Source of the DNA: Aegicerativicinus sediminis | GTDB taxonomy: Bacteria; Bacteroidota; Bacteroidia; Flavobacteriales; Flavobacteriaceae | Direction: 5' to 3' | DNA length: 64,000 nucleotides | NCBI RefSeq assembly: GCF_015476115.1 | Contig: NZ_CP064295.1 | Location: 862,001-926,000, forward strand | Shown: one piece after another, positions 54,941-63,589 of the stretch | Numbering within the stretch: the stretch's first letter is position 1 | How the letters are laid out: each line of letters opens with the position of its first letter | The notes under the pieces: generated by a model | What the model was told of the DNA's origin: nothing | What the model saw: the letters and a program-made list of their open reading frames with translations, nothing else | The model's database searches: none | Made by a program: the position numbers and the translations under genes

Positions 54941-55945
54941 CTACGGCACTTCTACTTCGTTAACTATTTTATTAATAATATCAACTGAAGTAACATTCTC
55001 AGCTTCCGCCTCGTAGGTTATTCCTATTCTATGCCTTAAAACATCATGAACGACCGCTCTAACATCTTCTGGTATAACATAACCCCTTCTTTTTATAAAG
55101 GCATAACATTTTGAAGCTAATGCAAGATTGATACTTCCCCTTGGCGAAGCACCAAAAGATATAAGTGGCTTAATATCTGGCAATCTGTATTTTTCAGGGT
55201 ATCTAGTGGCGAAAACTAAATCTAAAATATACTTCTCGATTTTTTCATCCATGTAAACATCCCTAACCGCTTGCTGAGCTCGCAATATTTGGTCAATTGT
55301 GATAACAGGATTAACTTTTTCAAACCCATCCTTAAGATTGGCTCTTATTATTAACTGTTCATCTTCTATTCTCGGATAGTCAATTACCGTTTTCAACATA
55401 AATCTATCTACTTGCGCTTCTGGCAAGGGATAGGTACCTTCTTGTTCCACAGGGTTTTGGGTTGCCATTACCAAAAATGGTCTTTCCAACTTAAAAGTTT
55501 CATCCCCAATAGTTACTTGCTTTTCTTGCATGGCCTCTAGCAATGCAGATTGCACTTTGGCTGGAGCTCTGTTAATTTCATCAGCCAAAACAAAATTTGC
55601 AAATATCGGTCCCTTCTTTACACTGAAATCATTTTCCCTAATATTGTAAATCAAGGTTCCTATTACATCTGCAGGCAGCAAATCTGGAGTAAACTGAATT
55701 CTGCTGAATTTTGCATTAATTGCTTGAGAAAGCGTATTAATTGCTAATGTTTTAGCTAGCCCCGGAACACCTTCCAACAAAATATGGCCTTGACCTAACA
55801 ATCCAATTAAAAGGCGTTCAACCATATGCTTTTGACCAACAATTACCTTATTGATTTCTAGATTCAATAGGTCTACAAAAGCGCTTTCCCGTTCTATCTT
55901 TTCATTAATGGCTCCTATATCAACCGTGCTACTGTCTTGAATCAT
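54941..55945 (-). CDS. moxR: MoxR-family AAA+ ATPase, first gene of the Bat operon
   Basis: The protein has 334 residues. Walker A is EGVPGLAKT, Walker B is FVLADEINRAPAK, sensor 1 is PFLVMATQNPVEQEGTYPLPEAQVDRFM, and the RGSINLALASKCYA region carries the sensor-2 Arg. It is the head of the nine-gene operon. MoxR ATPases with DUF58/VWA partners act as maturation chaperones. It sits 150 nt from the DUF4382 gene's start region, from which a terminator separates it. Confidence 0.95.
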   Translation of the reverse strand: MIQDSSTVDIGAINEKIERESAFVDLLNLEINKVIVGQKHMVERLLIGLLGQGHILLEGVPGLAKTLAINTLSQAINAKFSRIQFTPDLLPADVIGTLIYNIRENDFSVKKGPIFANFVLADEINRAPAKVQSALLEAMQEKQVTIGDETFKLERPFLVMATQNPVEQEGTYPLPEAQVDRFMLKTVIDYPRIEDEQLIIRANLKDGFEKVNPVITIDQILRAQQAVRDVYMDEKIEKYILDLVFATRYPEKYRLPDIKPLISFGASPRGSINLALASKCYAFIKRRGYVIPEDVRAVVHDVLRHRIGITYEAEAENVTSVDIINKIVNEVEVP

Positions 55946-56041
55946 TAGAATTAAAAATTAAGAATAGTTATACTTATATTTTGGCTTCGCAAATTGTTAA
56001 AATAATCACTGATATGCTGTTAAGGTAAGGTTAAATGTTAA

Positions 56042-56071
56042 AAAGGGCAAACCCTAGTGGGAATGCCCTTT
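56042..56071 (-). terminator. Hairpin downstream of the 273-residue DUF4382 gene
   Basis: AAAGGGCA (56042-56049) pairs with TGCCCTTT (56064-56071), with an inner CCC/GGG pairing. On the minus strand a T-rich stretch follows. It ends the DUF4382 transcript 25 nt past its stop. Confidence 0.7.
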
Positions 56072-56095
56072 CACGAAGTGTTATGTTTGTAATAG

Positions 56096-56917
56096 TTATT
56101 CTAACTCTAAGGTGACTATCTCCATTTGAGTTGTCTGTTCTAACTCCACAGCTACATTTTCAATAATAGCTGGCAAATAGCCAGATCCTTCCTCAGGAGT
56201 TATGGTAATTGTATAATTTCCAGGTGTTGCTCCGTAAATCATAAAATAACCTTCATCATTTGTATAAGTTACGATTGGATCACCATCACTAACAGCAGAA
56301 ACCTCAGCAGGAATTGCGGGATCTATTTGTCCAGCAATTACACCTGTATATGCTTCAATAGAAGCTCTCATAACAGGCTTAAGGATAATATTGTCAGAAC
56401 CTCCGGCCATTACGATAGACTTGTCGGCATCAAAGTCAAGCAAAAAGGTATAATAATAACCCGCTTGCATTTCTTGGTCCACTTTTATCTTTAATCCAGA
56501 TTGTTGCGCACTTGGGGTCTTTAGATCATGGCGAACATTATCGATAAAAATTTCATTATCGTCACCTAGCACTAAACGTATTTGCTCAATATAACCAGCA
56601 GGCACTTCATAATCATCCACTAACAACAAATCGTTTCCTGCTACCAATTCCAACAAATCATAAACACCTGTATTCTGTGGATTTAGACTTACCCATCCTT
56701 CATCATCAGATTCTGGAGCCTCGGTGTCCCCATATCTTACCATCACATCAACCACCTCAATGTTTATGGCATCATAATCACCAGGCGCATCCATTAATCT
56801 AACAGAAATTCTTGAGGTAGCTTCGGCACCACCGTTGCTATCATTATCACTGCAGGATGTAAAAAATATCGCCACAACAGCAATACAACTTAGCATTAAA
56901 GTTTTCAGTAAATTCAT
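56096..56917 (-). CDS. DUF4382 lipoprotein, long form
   Basis: The protein has 273 residues with a lipoprotein signal: LMLSCIAVVAIFFTSCSDND, Cys near residue 22. The N-terminal DUF4382 domain (SVRLMDAPGDYDAINIEVVDVMVRY, then GVYDLLELVAGNDLLLVDDYEVPAGYIEQIRLVLG) is followed by a C-terminal carboxypeptidase-regulatory-like beta-sandwich (about residues 190-273, YFMIYGATPGNYTITITP). It is probably surface-exposed. Its function is unknown. It is a paralogue of the next gene. Confidence 0.87.
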   Translation of the reverse strand: MNLLKTLMLSCIAVVAIFFTSCSDNDSNGGAEATSRISVRLMDAPGDYDAINIEVVDVMVRYGDTEAPESDDEGWVSLNPQNTGVYDLLELVAGNDLLLVDDYEVPAGYIEQIRLVLGDDNEIFIDNVRHDLKTPSAQQSGLKIKVDQEMQAGYYYTFLLDFDADKSIVMAGGSDNIILKPVMRASIEAYTGVIAGQIDPAIPAEVSAVSDGDPIVTYTNDEGYFMIYGATPGNYTITITPEEGSGYLPAIIENVAVELEQTTQMEIVTLELE

Positions 56918-57081
56918 AAATTATAATTTTTGGGTTCGTTATTATATACGGCCATATTCTTTTAATAGATGGAAAAAATATGTACTCTTTCAATAAAGGA
57001 CAACGTTTAATCTGAAAATCACTAAGATAGAATCATCACCTTCTAAATTTTTAATAAAATTTTAACTCTTAAAAAAACGAA

Positions 57082-57103
57082 GCCTATCCAATAGTGGACA
57101 GGC
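57082..57103 (-). terminator. Hairpin terminator after the short DUF4382 gene
   Basis: GCCTATCCA (57082-57090) pairs with TGGACAGGC (57095-57103) with one mismatch. On the minus strand TTCG and a T7 run follow. Confidence 0.7.
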
Positions 57104-57148
57104 AACGCCATAATAAGTAAGGTAAAATTTGTCTTAGCCCACTTCTTC

Positions 57149-57715
57149 TTAGTTAGAAGAAAATAACTGAACCTCCATCGTAGGGTTCAAATATTTATAA
57201 TTGTTTACACTATTTTCAACGACAGCGTTATCTATATTCACTTTTAAGTTAATTGTATAGTTGTTACCGCCTTGTAATAAATGAATGCTAGGTACAGATA
57301 ATCCCTCTTGGTGATTTTCTGGAGCACTAACTGAGTATGATTGCCCATCTATAATCACAGTATTATTATTCCCTAATACCAAACGAACCTCATAAATCTC
57401 ACTTGTCTTAACAGGTAGATTATTTACAATCATTAAATTAGAACCATTTGTTAATTCCAAAAGGTTAATATTTCCTAAACCATTAGCATGTAAACTTATC
57501 CAACAATCTGGGGCGGCACCATTATCTTTAGTTTTAACTAACACATCAGAAATTTCTACATTTAAAGCATCGTAAGAAGCCAATGAACTTTCTAAGGTAA
57601 CAGAAATATTAGTTGATTCTTGAGGAGGTAAGGTCTCTACAGAGTCTGAACAATTAAAAAAGAAAGTTACTATTGAAAGTAAAATTACAAGTCGAAGTTT
57701 GGTTAAGTTATTCAT
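57149..57715 (-). CDS. DUF4382 lipoprotein, short form
   Basis: The protein has 188 residues with lipoprotein signal VILLSIVTFFFNCSDSVE (Cys near 22). It contains only the DUF4382 domain (SVTLESSLASYDALNVEISDVLVK, NLLELTNGSNLMIVNNLPVKTSEIYEVRLVLG). Unlike its neighbour it lacks the C-terminal beta-sandwich. The two look like an old tandem duplication, with the terminator and 230 nt between them. Confidence 0.86.
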   Translation of the reverse strand: MNNLTKLRLVILLSIVTFFFNCSDSVETLPPQESTNISVTLESSLASYDALNVEISDVLVKTKDNGAAPDCWISLHANGLGNINLLELTNGSNLMIVNNLPVKTSEIYEVRLVLGNNNTVIIDGQSYSVSAPENHQEGLSVPSIHLLQGGNNYTINLKVNIDNAVVENSVNNYKYLNPTMEVQLFSSN

Positions 57716-57824
57716 TTTATTTGGGGTAATTGATTAACTGGGACAATACTAAGAATTGTATGTTCTTTTGAGTATTTTTATATATGAATTGCAAAAAAAT
57801 CAGTATAAACTGTAAAAATTAGAC

Positions 57825-58688
57825 GTGAAATTTTCCAAAATTATATCAGGAGCCATGAGCTGGGGGGTGTGGGGTAAGTCATTGGACATCAGACGAATGG
57901 CAGATTTAATCGATTATTGTACATCGAAAGGTATCACTACATTTGATCATGCAGACATATATGGAGGGTATTCTACAGAAGCTGAATTTGGAGATGCCCT
58001 TAAGGAATCAGGAATCGATAGGTCGGCAATCCAATTGGTATCAAAATGCGGAATTCAGCTAATTGCTCCAACCAGAAAAAACAATATTAACCATTATGAA
58101 TATAGCAAGGAGTATATAATATGGTCTGTTAACAACAGTTTGAAAAATTTAAAAACGGACTATCTAGATCTCCTGCTTATACATAGACCATCTCCACTAA
58201 TGAATCCTTATGAAATAGGTTTGGCAATAAACCATTTGAAAGACGAGGGAAAGATTAAAGATTTTGGTGTATCAAATTTTACGGTTTCCCAAATGTCTCT
58301 TTTAAGTACAGCCACAGATATTTCAGTCAACCAAATTGAATTCAGTGCCACAAAATTTGAAGCAATGATGAATGGCACATTAGATTATATGTTTTCTAAA
58401 GATATCACACCTATGGCCTGGGCGCCATTGGGCACTTATTTCAAAGAACCTTCGGAGCAGACAGAAAGAATTTCTAAAGTATTAATTTCCCTAAGCGATA
58501 AATACAATGCAGACCCAGACCAATTATTGCTTGCCTGGATAATGAAACATCCTTCGGGCGTCCATCCAGTAATCGGCACAACGAACAAAGAAAGAATAAC
58601 CAAGGCCATAGAAAGCGAAAATATTCATATAGACCTACAGGACTGGTTTAAAATTTGGGTTGCCAGTCAAGGTCATGATGTACCATAA
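57825..58688 (+). CDS. Aldo/keto reductase (YdhF-like)
   Basis: The protein has 287 residues, GTG start. The beta/alpha barrel has FDHADIYGGYSTEAEFG (Asp and Tyr), QLVSKCGIQ (Lys) and LLIHRPSPLMNP (His), the catalytic residues in order, then GVSNFTVSQMSLL and HPVIGTTNKERI for NADPH binding. Reduction of small carbonyl compounds is likely. It is 23 nt ahead of an SDR reductase gene, with which it is likely co-transcribed. Confidence 0.92.
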   Translation: MKFSKIISGAMSWGVWGKSLDIRRMADLIDYCTSKGITTFDHADIYGGYSTEAEFGDALKESGIDRSAIQLVSKCGIQLIAPTRKNNINHYEYSKEYIIWSVNNSLKNLKTDYLDLLLIHRPSPLMNPYEIGLAINHLKDEGKIKDFGVSNFTVSQMSLLSTATDISVNQIEFSATKFEAMMNGTLDYMFSKDITPMAWAPLGTYFKEPSEQTERISKVLISLSDKYNADPDQLLLAWIMKHPSGVHPVIGTTNKERITKAIESENIHIDLQDWFKIWVASQGHDVP

Positions 58689-58711
58689 CATTCTAAATAA
58701 TAAATTAAATA

Positions 58712-59464
58712 ATGAAAGGAAAAGTTGCCTTAATTACTGGAGCTACAAGTGGAATAGGTCGCGCAACCGCACATGAATTTGCCAAACATGGAATAAAGCT
58801 GATTATATGCGGCAGGCGTAAAGAACGTTTAGAAGCCATTTGCGAAGCCCTTGAAAAGGATACAGATGTTTTTCAGTTAAATTTTGATGTAAGGGACAAA
58901 GAGGCAACTTTTAAGGCTATGGAATCTATTCCGGATGAATTTAAACCAATTGACATTTTAATTAATAATGCAGGTAACGCCCACGGATTGGACCCTATAC
59001 ATGAAGGATCAATTGATGATTGGGACGCAATGATGGATATTAATGTTAAAGGTCTATTATATCTAAGCAAGGCGATTATCCCAGACATGGTTGAGCGAAA
59101 GGAAGGACACATTATTAATATAGGTTCATCTGCAGGCAAAGAGGTTTATCCTAAAGGGAATGTTTATTGTGCTAGCAAACATGCCGTATTAGCCATAACC
59201 GTAGGAATGCGAATAGATTTAAATCCTTTTGGTATTAGGGTATCCTCAATATGTCCTGGATTGGTTGAAACTGAATTTTCAAAAGTTAGGTTTAAGGGGG
59301 ACGATAAAGCAAATGATGTTTATAAGGGATATAAAGCGCTTCAAGCTGAAGATATAGCAGAAATAATTTATTTCACGGTTTCAAGGCCACCTCATGTTAC
59401 CATTGCAGATATGCTCATTTTCCCAACCGCACAGGCCAATTCTACAACAATTAATAAAACCTAA
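58712..59464 (+). CDS. Short-chain dehydrogenase (YdfG-like)
   Basis: The protein has 250 residues. The dinucleotide motif TGATSGIGRATAHEF lies at the N-terminus, with the Arg pair (CGRRKER) that favours NADP. Other landmarks are NNAGNAHGLDP, the active-site Ser in NIGSSAGKEV, and Tyr/Lys in YCASKHAV. PGLVETEFSKVRF closes the substrate loop. It resembles serine/3-hydroxy-acid dehydrogenases. With the aldo/keto reductase it forms a small NADPH-reductase pair. Confidence 0.93.
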   Translation: MKGKVALITGATSGIGRATAHEFAKHGIKLIICGRRKERLEAICEALEKDTDVFQLNFDVRDKEATFKAMESIPDEFKPIDILINNAGNAHGLDPIHEGSIDDWDAMMDINVKGLLYLSKAIIPDMVERKEGHIINIGSSAGKEVYPKGNVYCASKHAVLAITVGMRIDLNPFGIRVSSICPGLVETEFSKVRFKGDDKANDVYKGYKALQAEDIAEIIYFTVSRPPHVTIADMLIFPTAQANSTTINKT

Positions 59465-59486
59465 TTTATTTTTCACTAAACCTACC

Positions 59487-60620
59487 ATGATTAACAAGCG
59501 CCTCCTCATTAAAAACCTACTCGCCCATAACGACGAGAATAGTTTTTATGACAAAAAGCGAAAAATAGATATCAGTCAGAAGGAGGGTAAAGCTAAATTC
59601 CTAAAACATATTTGTGCACTTTCCAATAGCAATCCGAAAAACAACTCTTATATAGTTATAGGAGTGGAAGACACGGATAATAAAATTGTAGGAGTCGATT
59701 TTTTTGATGATAGCAAAATACAGAACCTTATTAATGCGTATCTCAACAATCCTCCCATTGTTCAATATGAAAATATTCCCTTTCCACATCTGCCGGATGA
59801 TAAGGTTGTTGGCCTCGTAACCATTCGGCCAAATAATAAAATTACCTCTCTGCGAAAAAATATTTGGAAATACTACGGGGGCTATGTGTTTTTTAGGGAT
59901 GGTAGCATGAGTGTTCCCAAGGTTTTTGATATAGAATTAAAAGATGACAATTCTGAAATTGTAGCTGCAATCGAAAGACATGCCCAAAACAACATTCAAT
60001 ATACTTTAGATGGTGTTTTTGATTTTATGGACAAACGAAACGACTATAACCCTAAATATTTGGTATTTAAGGAATACTTCGTTCTATGTTGGGCCGGACA
60101 AAAAAAGCCGGTTAAAGACGAGGTATTTTACTCAAGAGTAGATATTGAATTGGTTAATGAACAAGTTCGGCTCTTTTATTCAAACTTAGATGAAGTAGCT
60201 ATAAATTATGACGATGATAATTTTCAAATCTTAGAGTATGTTAATCTCAAGCTTCATAATAGCTCCAAGTATTACCCTTTGGAAGAAACTAACATCAAAT
60301 TTTCAAACAACGCTAGTTACCAAATAGAAACAACCTTGGTATTTCAGCCACCTCAATTTGACAAAAAATCACTCTTTCATGTGTTTAACTCTAACAATAT
60401 ACTTTTAAACAAAATAAAGAAAAAAACAGAGCTTAACCCCCATGAACTAGAGGATCTTAAGAACCTTCCCGGTACTTATTTAATTTGTTATTTGAATGAT
60501 TTTGGAGATGCCCTAGACAGGTTACACGAGTCAAAATTATACTTAATTCCCTATGGCAAAGAGTTTTACGATAGATATAAGGATGCCGTAAGGATATTAA
60601 GAAAGGTGAAATACAGTTAA
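59487..60620 (+). CDS. AlbA_2 (Schlafen-type) domain protein
   Basis: The protein has 377 residues from the ATG 22 nt after the SDR stop. The AlbA_2 domain is at the N-terminus, with KAKFLKHICALSNSNPKNNSYIVIGVEDTDNKIVGV near residues 30-65. The remaining 300 residues have no motif I recognise. AlbA_2 proteins are nucleic-acid-associated and often act as regulators or in defence, but no defence gene is near. It is possibly part of the same transcript as the two reductases. The function is unknown. Confidence 0.78.
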   Translation: MINKRLLIKNLLAHNDENSFYDKKRKIDISQKEGKAKFLKHICALSNSNPKNNSYIVIGVEDTDNKIVGVDFFDDSKIQNLINAYLNNPPIVQYENIPFPHLPDDKVVGLVTIRPNNKITSLRKNIWKYYGGYVFFRDGSMSVPKVFDIELKDDNSEIVAAIERHAQNNIQYTLDGVFDFMDKRNDYNPKYLVFKEYFVLCWAGQKKPVKDEVFYSRVDIELVNEQVRLFYSNLDEVAINYDDDNFQILEYVNLKLHNSSKYYPLEETNIKFSNNASYQIETTLVFQPPQFDKKSLFHVFNSNNILLNKIKKKTELNPHELEDLKNLPGTYLICYLNDFGDALDRLHESKLYLIPYGKEFYDRYKDAVRILRKVKYS

Positions 60621-60747
60621 AAAGAAACTAACCTTACCGTTTATACAGATTTTTTTACCACTTGTAGTTTTTTTCTTTTTGGGGTAATATTTTTTATCAT
60701 TTTTGTGCTGCTATTAATCAATTACAAAAAGCCCTGGAAAAATTTGA

Positions 60748-60780
60748 CTCTGTTAAATTGGAACAGGGTTTTGTTTTTTA
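60748..60780 (+). terminator. Intrinsic terminator after the AlbA_2 gene
   Basis: The 7-bp stem CTCTGTT/AACAGGG (one G-T pair, 60748-60754 with 60762-60768) is followed by TTTTGTTTTTT. The preceding 125 nt hold no gene. Confidence 0.65.
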
Positions 60781-60795
60781 CACCTCTACAATAAA

Positions 60796-60817
60796 AAAAG
60801 CCGCCGAAACAGCTTTT
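60796..60817 (-). terminator. Short hairpin after the ALDH7-type gene
   Basis: AAAAGC (60796-60801) pairs with GCTTTT (60812-60817). On the minus strand a T run follows. It lies 20 nt past the dehydrogenase stop. The stem is weak. Confidence 0.45.
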
Positions 60818-60838
60818 CTTTCGTGTTCGAATATGAAT

Positions 60839-62392
60839 TTATAAATCAAATTTAATTCCTTGAGCCAAAGGTAAATCTGCCGTATAATTAATTGTGTTGG
60901 TTTGCCGTCTCATATAAACTTTCCAAGCATCGCTACCAGACTCACGCCCACCACCAGTTTCTTTTTCACCGCCGAATGCACCGCCAATCTCAGCACCTGA
61001 GGTTCCAATATTTACATTTGCTATTCCACAGTCGCTTCCAGCATGCGATAAAAATGATTCAGCTTCTCTCAAATTATTGGTCATAATTGCAGATGACAAT
61101 CCTTGCACAACCCCATTTTGAATTTCAATTGCCGCATTGATATCACCGCTATATTTTAATAGGTATAAAATAGGGGCAAACGTTTCGTGCTGAACTATCT
61201 CAAAATTTGGTTTAGCTTCAGCTATGGCTGGTTTTACATAACAACCACTTTCGAAACCTTCCCCATTTAACACGCCTCCTTCAACCAGCACATTTCCTCC
61301 CTCTTCAACTACTTTTTCCAATGCATGGGTATACATTGAAACGGCATCTCTATCAATCAAAGGTCCAACATGGTTTTTCTGGTCTAATGGATTACCTATT
61401 TTCAATTGTTTATATGCATCTACTAATGCATTTTTCACTTTATCATAAATGGATTCGTGAATAATCAATCTTCTCGTTGATGTACAACGTTGACCCGCCG
61501 TGCCAACTGCACCAAATACAGCACCAATAATGGTCATTTTAATATCTGCATCTGGAGTAACAATTATAGCATTATTACCGCCTAACTCTAACAAAGACCG
61601 ACCCAAACGTTCCCCAACAGTCTTGGCGACAATTTTACCCATTCTTGTTGAACCAGTTGCTGACACTAATGGAACTCGCTTATCTGTGGTCATCAATTCA
61701 CCTACCTTATAATCCCCAATTATTAAGCAAGAAATACCTTCAGGTAATCCATTGGCTTCAAAAACCTCTGCTGCAATCTTTTGACAAGCGATACCGCACA
61801 AAGGTGTTTTTTCACTAGGTTTCCAGACACAAACATCACCACAAATCCATGCCAATGCCGTATTCCAAGACCAAACAGCCACTGGAAAATTAAATGCAGA
61901 AATAATACCAACTATTCCTAAAGGGTGGTATTGTTCATACATTCTGTGACCCGGACGTTCGCTGTGCATAGTAAAACCATGTAATTGGCGAGATAATCCA
62001 ACTGCAAAATCACAAATATCAATCATCTCTTGCACCTCACCCAGACCTTCTTGGTAACTCTTACCCATTTCATAAGACACAAGTTTGCCGAGAGGTTCTT
62101 TCAACTCCCTTAATTTATCACCAAACTGCCTAACGATTTCTCCGCGTTTTGGAGCAGGCATTAGTCGCCAAGATTTAAAAGCCTCCTGTGCGCTTAAAAT
62201 AACTTTCTCATAATCTTCTTTGGTTGTCGTCTTCACCTTGGCAATCAACTCCCCATCGACTGGAGAAAAACTAGAAATACTTTCTCCACTAGAAAACCAT
62301 TTTTTGCCGGTTGAAGATCCTTGGTTGATCTCTTCTATCCCTAAGGTTTTTAACACCTTTTCAATTCCGAAATCGAGTGTTGCAACTTGCAT
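60839..62392 (-). CDS. Aldehyde dehydrogenase, ALDH7/antiquitin type (L-2-aminoadipate semialdehyde/P6C)
   Basis: This is an NAD-dependent aldehyde oxidation enzyme of 517 residues. Landmarks are the substrate and cofactor regions GIISAFNFPVAVWSWNTALAW, VWKPSEKTP, the catalytic Glu in LLELGGNNAI and the catalytic Cys in GTAGQRCTSTRRL. The end NIGTSGAEIGGAFGGEKETGGGRE is diagnostic of ALDH7. Typical members oxidise aminoadipate semialdehyde in lysine catabolism. It has its own -7 box and is divergent from the isoaspartyl peptidase. Confidence 0.92.
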   Translation of the reverse strand: MQVATLDFGIEKVLKTLGIEEINQGSSTGKKWFSSGESISSFSPVDGELIAKVKTTTKEDYEKVILSAQEAFKSWRLMPAPKRGEIVRQFGDKLRELKEPLGKLVSYEMGKSYQEGLGEVQEMIDICDFAVGLSRQLHGFTMHSERPGHRMYEQYHPLGIVGIISAFNFPVAVWSWNTALAWICGDVCVWKPSEKTPLCGIACQKIAAEVFEANGLPEGISCLIIGDYKVGELMTTDKRVPLVSATGSTRMGKIVAKTVGERLGRSLLELGGNNAIIVTPDADIKMTIIGAVFGAVGTAGQRCTSTRRLIIHESIYDKVKNALVDAYKQLKIGNPLDQKNHVGPLIDRDAVSMYTHALEKVVEEGGNVLVEGGVLNGEGFESGCYVKPAIAEAKPNFEIVQHETFAPILYLLKYSGDINAAIEIQNGVVQGLSSAIMTNNLREAESFLSHAGSDCGIANVNIGTSGAEIGGAFGGEKETGGGRESGSDAWKVYMRRQTNTINYTADLPLAQGIKFDL

Positions 62393-62428
62393 ATACTGTT
62401 TTTATTTTAAGTTTGAAATATCTAACTA

Positions 62429-62436
62429 CAAAGATA
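62429..62436 (-). promoter_or_regulatory. -7 promoter box (TATCTTTG) of the ALDH7-type gene
   Basis: On the minus strand TATCTTTG is a full TAnnTTTG match, ending 36 nt before the ATG. Confidence 0.55.
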
Positions 62437-62509
62437 CGTAATTTAGCATGGGGCTATTTTCTTTGTCGAATGCAATTAAAACAACCTACACCAAATAAAT
62501 AAGTTTACT

Positions 62510-63589
62510 ATGAAACAATTATTGCTTTATTCTTTAATCATTTTTGGATTATTGGCTTGCGAAAACAAAACTACTCAATCAACAATCGATTATGAATCCC
62601 CAAAAGATTCAATTTCGGAAAATGTTAAAAGGGATTTTGCGATTGTAATTCACGGTGGTGCAGGCACTATTTTGAAAAAAAATATGACCGATGAAAGGGA
62701 AAAAGCTTATCGAGAAACTCTGGAGGAAGCTATTAGAACCGGATACGATATTTTAAAAAATGGAGGCAGTAGTTTAGATGCTGTCACTAAAACCATCAAT
62801 GTCATGGAAAATTCGCCTTTATTCAATGCGGGAAAAGGGGCTGTGTTTACCCATGAGGGCAAAAATGAATTAGATGCCTCAATAATGGATGGCAAAACCT
62901 TGAATGCCGGAGCCTCAGCAGGTACAACCACTGTTAAAAACCCGATTGACCTGGCACGTGCAGTAATGGATAATTCGCCACATGTAATGTTAAGTGGTGA
63001 GGGTGCAGAAGAATTTGCCTCTGAACAAGGATTAGAAATTGTTGATCCTTCGTATTTCTTTACACAATCTCGTTTTGATGCTTTGCAACGGATTATTGAA
63101 TCTGAAAAAACACAACTTGACCATAACGATAAACATACATCCTTAGAGCCTGATTTGAAGAGGTTTAAATATGGTACCGTGGGATGTGCAGCATTAGATA
63201 AAAATGGCAACTTAGCCGCTGGCACTTCAACAGGAGGGATGACGAATAAACGTTGGGGGCGAATAGGGGATGCTCCAATAATTGGCGCTGGCACCTATGC
63301 CAATAATGCAACATGCGCAATTTCTAGCACCGGTTGGGGTGAATATTTCATTCGCTCCATGGTGGCCCATGACATTTCTGCTTTGATGGAATACAAAGGA
63401 ATGTCTTTAAAGGATGCAGCACATACAGTAATCCACGAAAAAGTTGCTGGGTTAGGAGGTGATGGCGGAATCGTTGGAGTGGATAAAGATGGGAATATAG
63501 CTATGGAATTCAATACGGAAGGCATGTATAGAGCAAGCATGGATGACCAAGGCAAATTAGTTATAGAAATATACAAGGATGAAAACTAA
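62510..63589 (+). CDS. Isoaspartyl peptidase/L-asparaginase, lipoprotein form
   Basis: The protein has 359 residues. The signal MKQLLLYSLIIFGLLACENK has a lipobox (Cys17), so it is membrane-anchored outside the cytoplasm. The Ntn-hydrolase core starts IVIHGGAGT. Autocleavage before Thr223 in YGTVGCAALDKNG produces the nucleophile, and AGTSTGGMTNKRWGRIGDAPIIGAGTYAN is the substrate-binding stretch. It would cleave beta-aspartyl peptides or asparagine, scavenging nitrogen from damaged peptides. It tail-overlaps the minus-strand gene by 4 nt. Confidence 0.93.
   Translation: MKQLLLYSLIIFGLLACENKTTQSTIDYESPKDSISENVKRDFAIVIHGGAGTILKKNMTDEREKAYRETLEEAIRTGYDILKNGGSSLDAVTKTINVMENSPLFNAGKGAVFTHEGKNELDASIMDGKTLNAGASAGTTTVKNPIDLARAVMDNSPHVMLSGEGAEEFASEQGLEIVDPSYFFTQSRFDALQRIIESEKTQLDHNDKHTSLEPDLKRFKYGTVGCAALDKNGNLAAGTSTGGMTNKRWGRIGDAPIIGAGTYANNATCAISSTGWGEYFIRSMVAHDISALMEYKGMSLKDAAHTVIHEKVAGLGGDGGIVGVDKDGNIAMEFNTEGMYRASMDDQGKLVIEIYKDEN

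Noticed and set aside
60690-60780. Small RNA between the AlbA_2 gene and the ALDH gene
   Set aside because: The promoter-like sequence before the terminator does not match TAnnTTTG. The terminator is explained by the upstream gene.
62707-63294. 195-residue minus-strand frame opposite the isoaspartyl peptidase
   Set aside because: The plus strand encodes a clear enzyme with all catalytic motifs. The antisense frame has no recognisable features.
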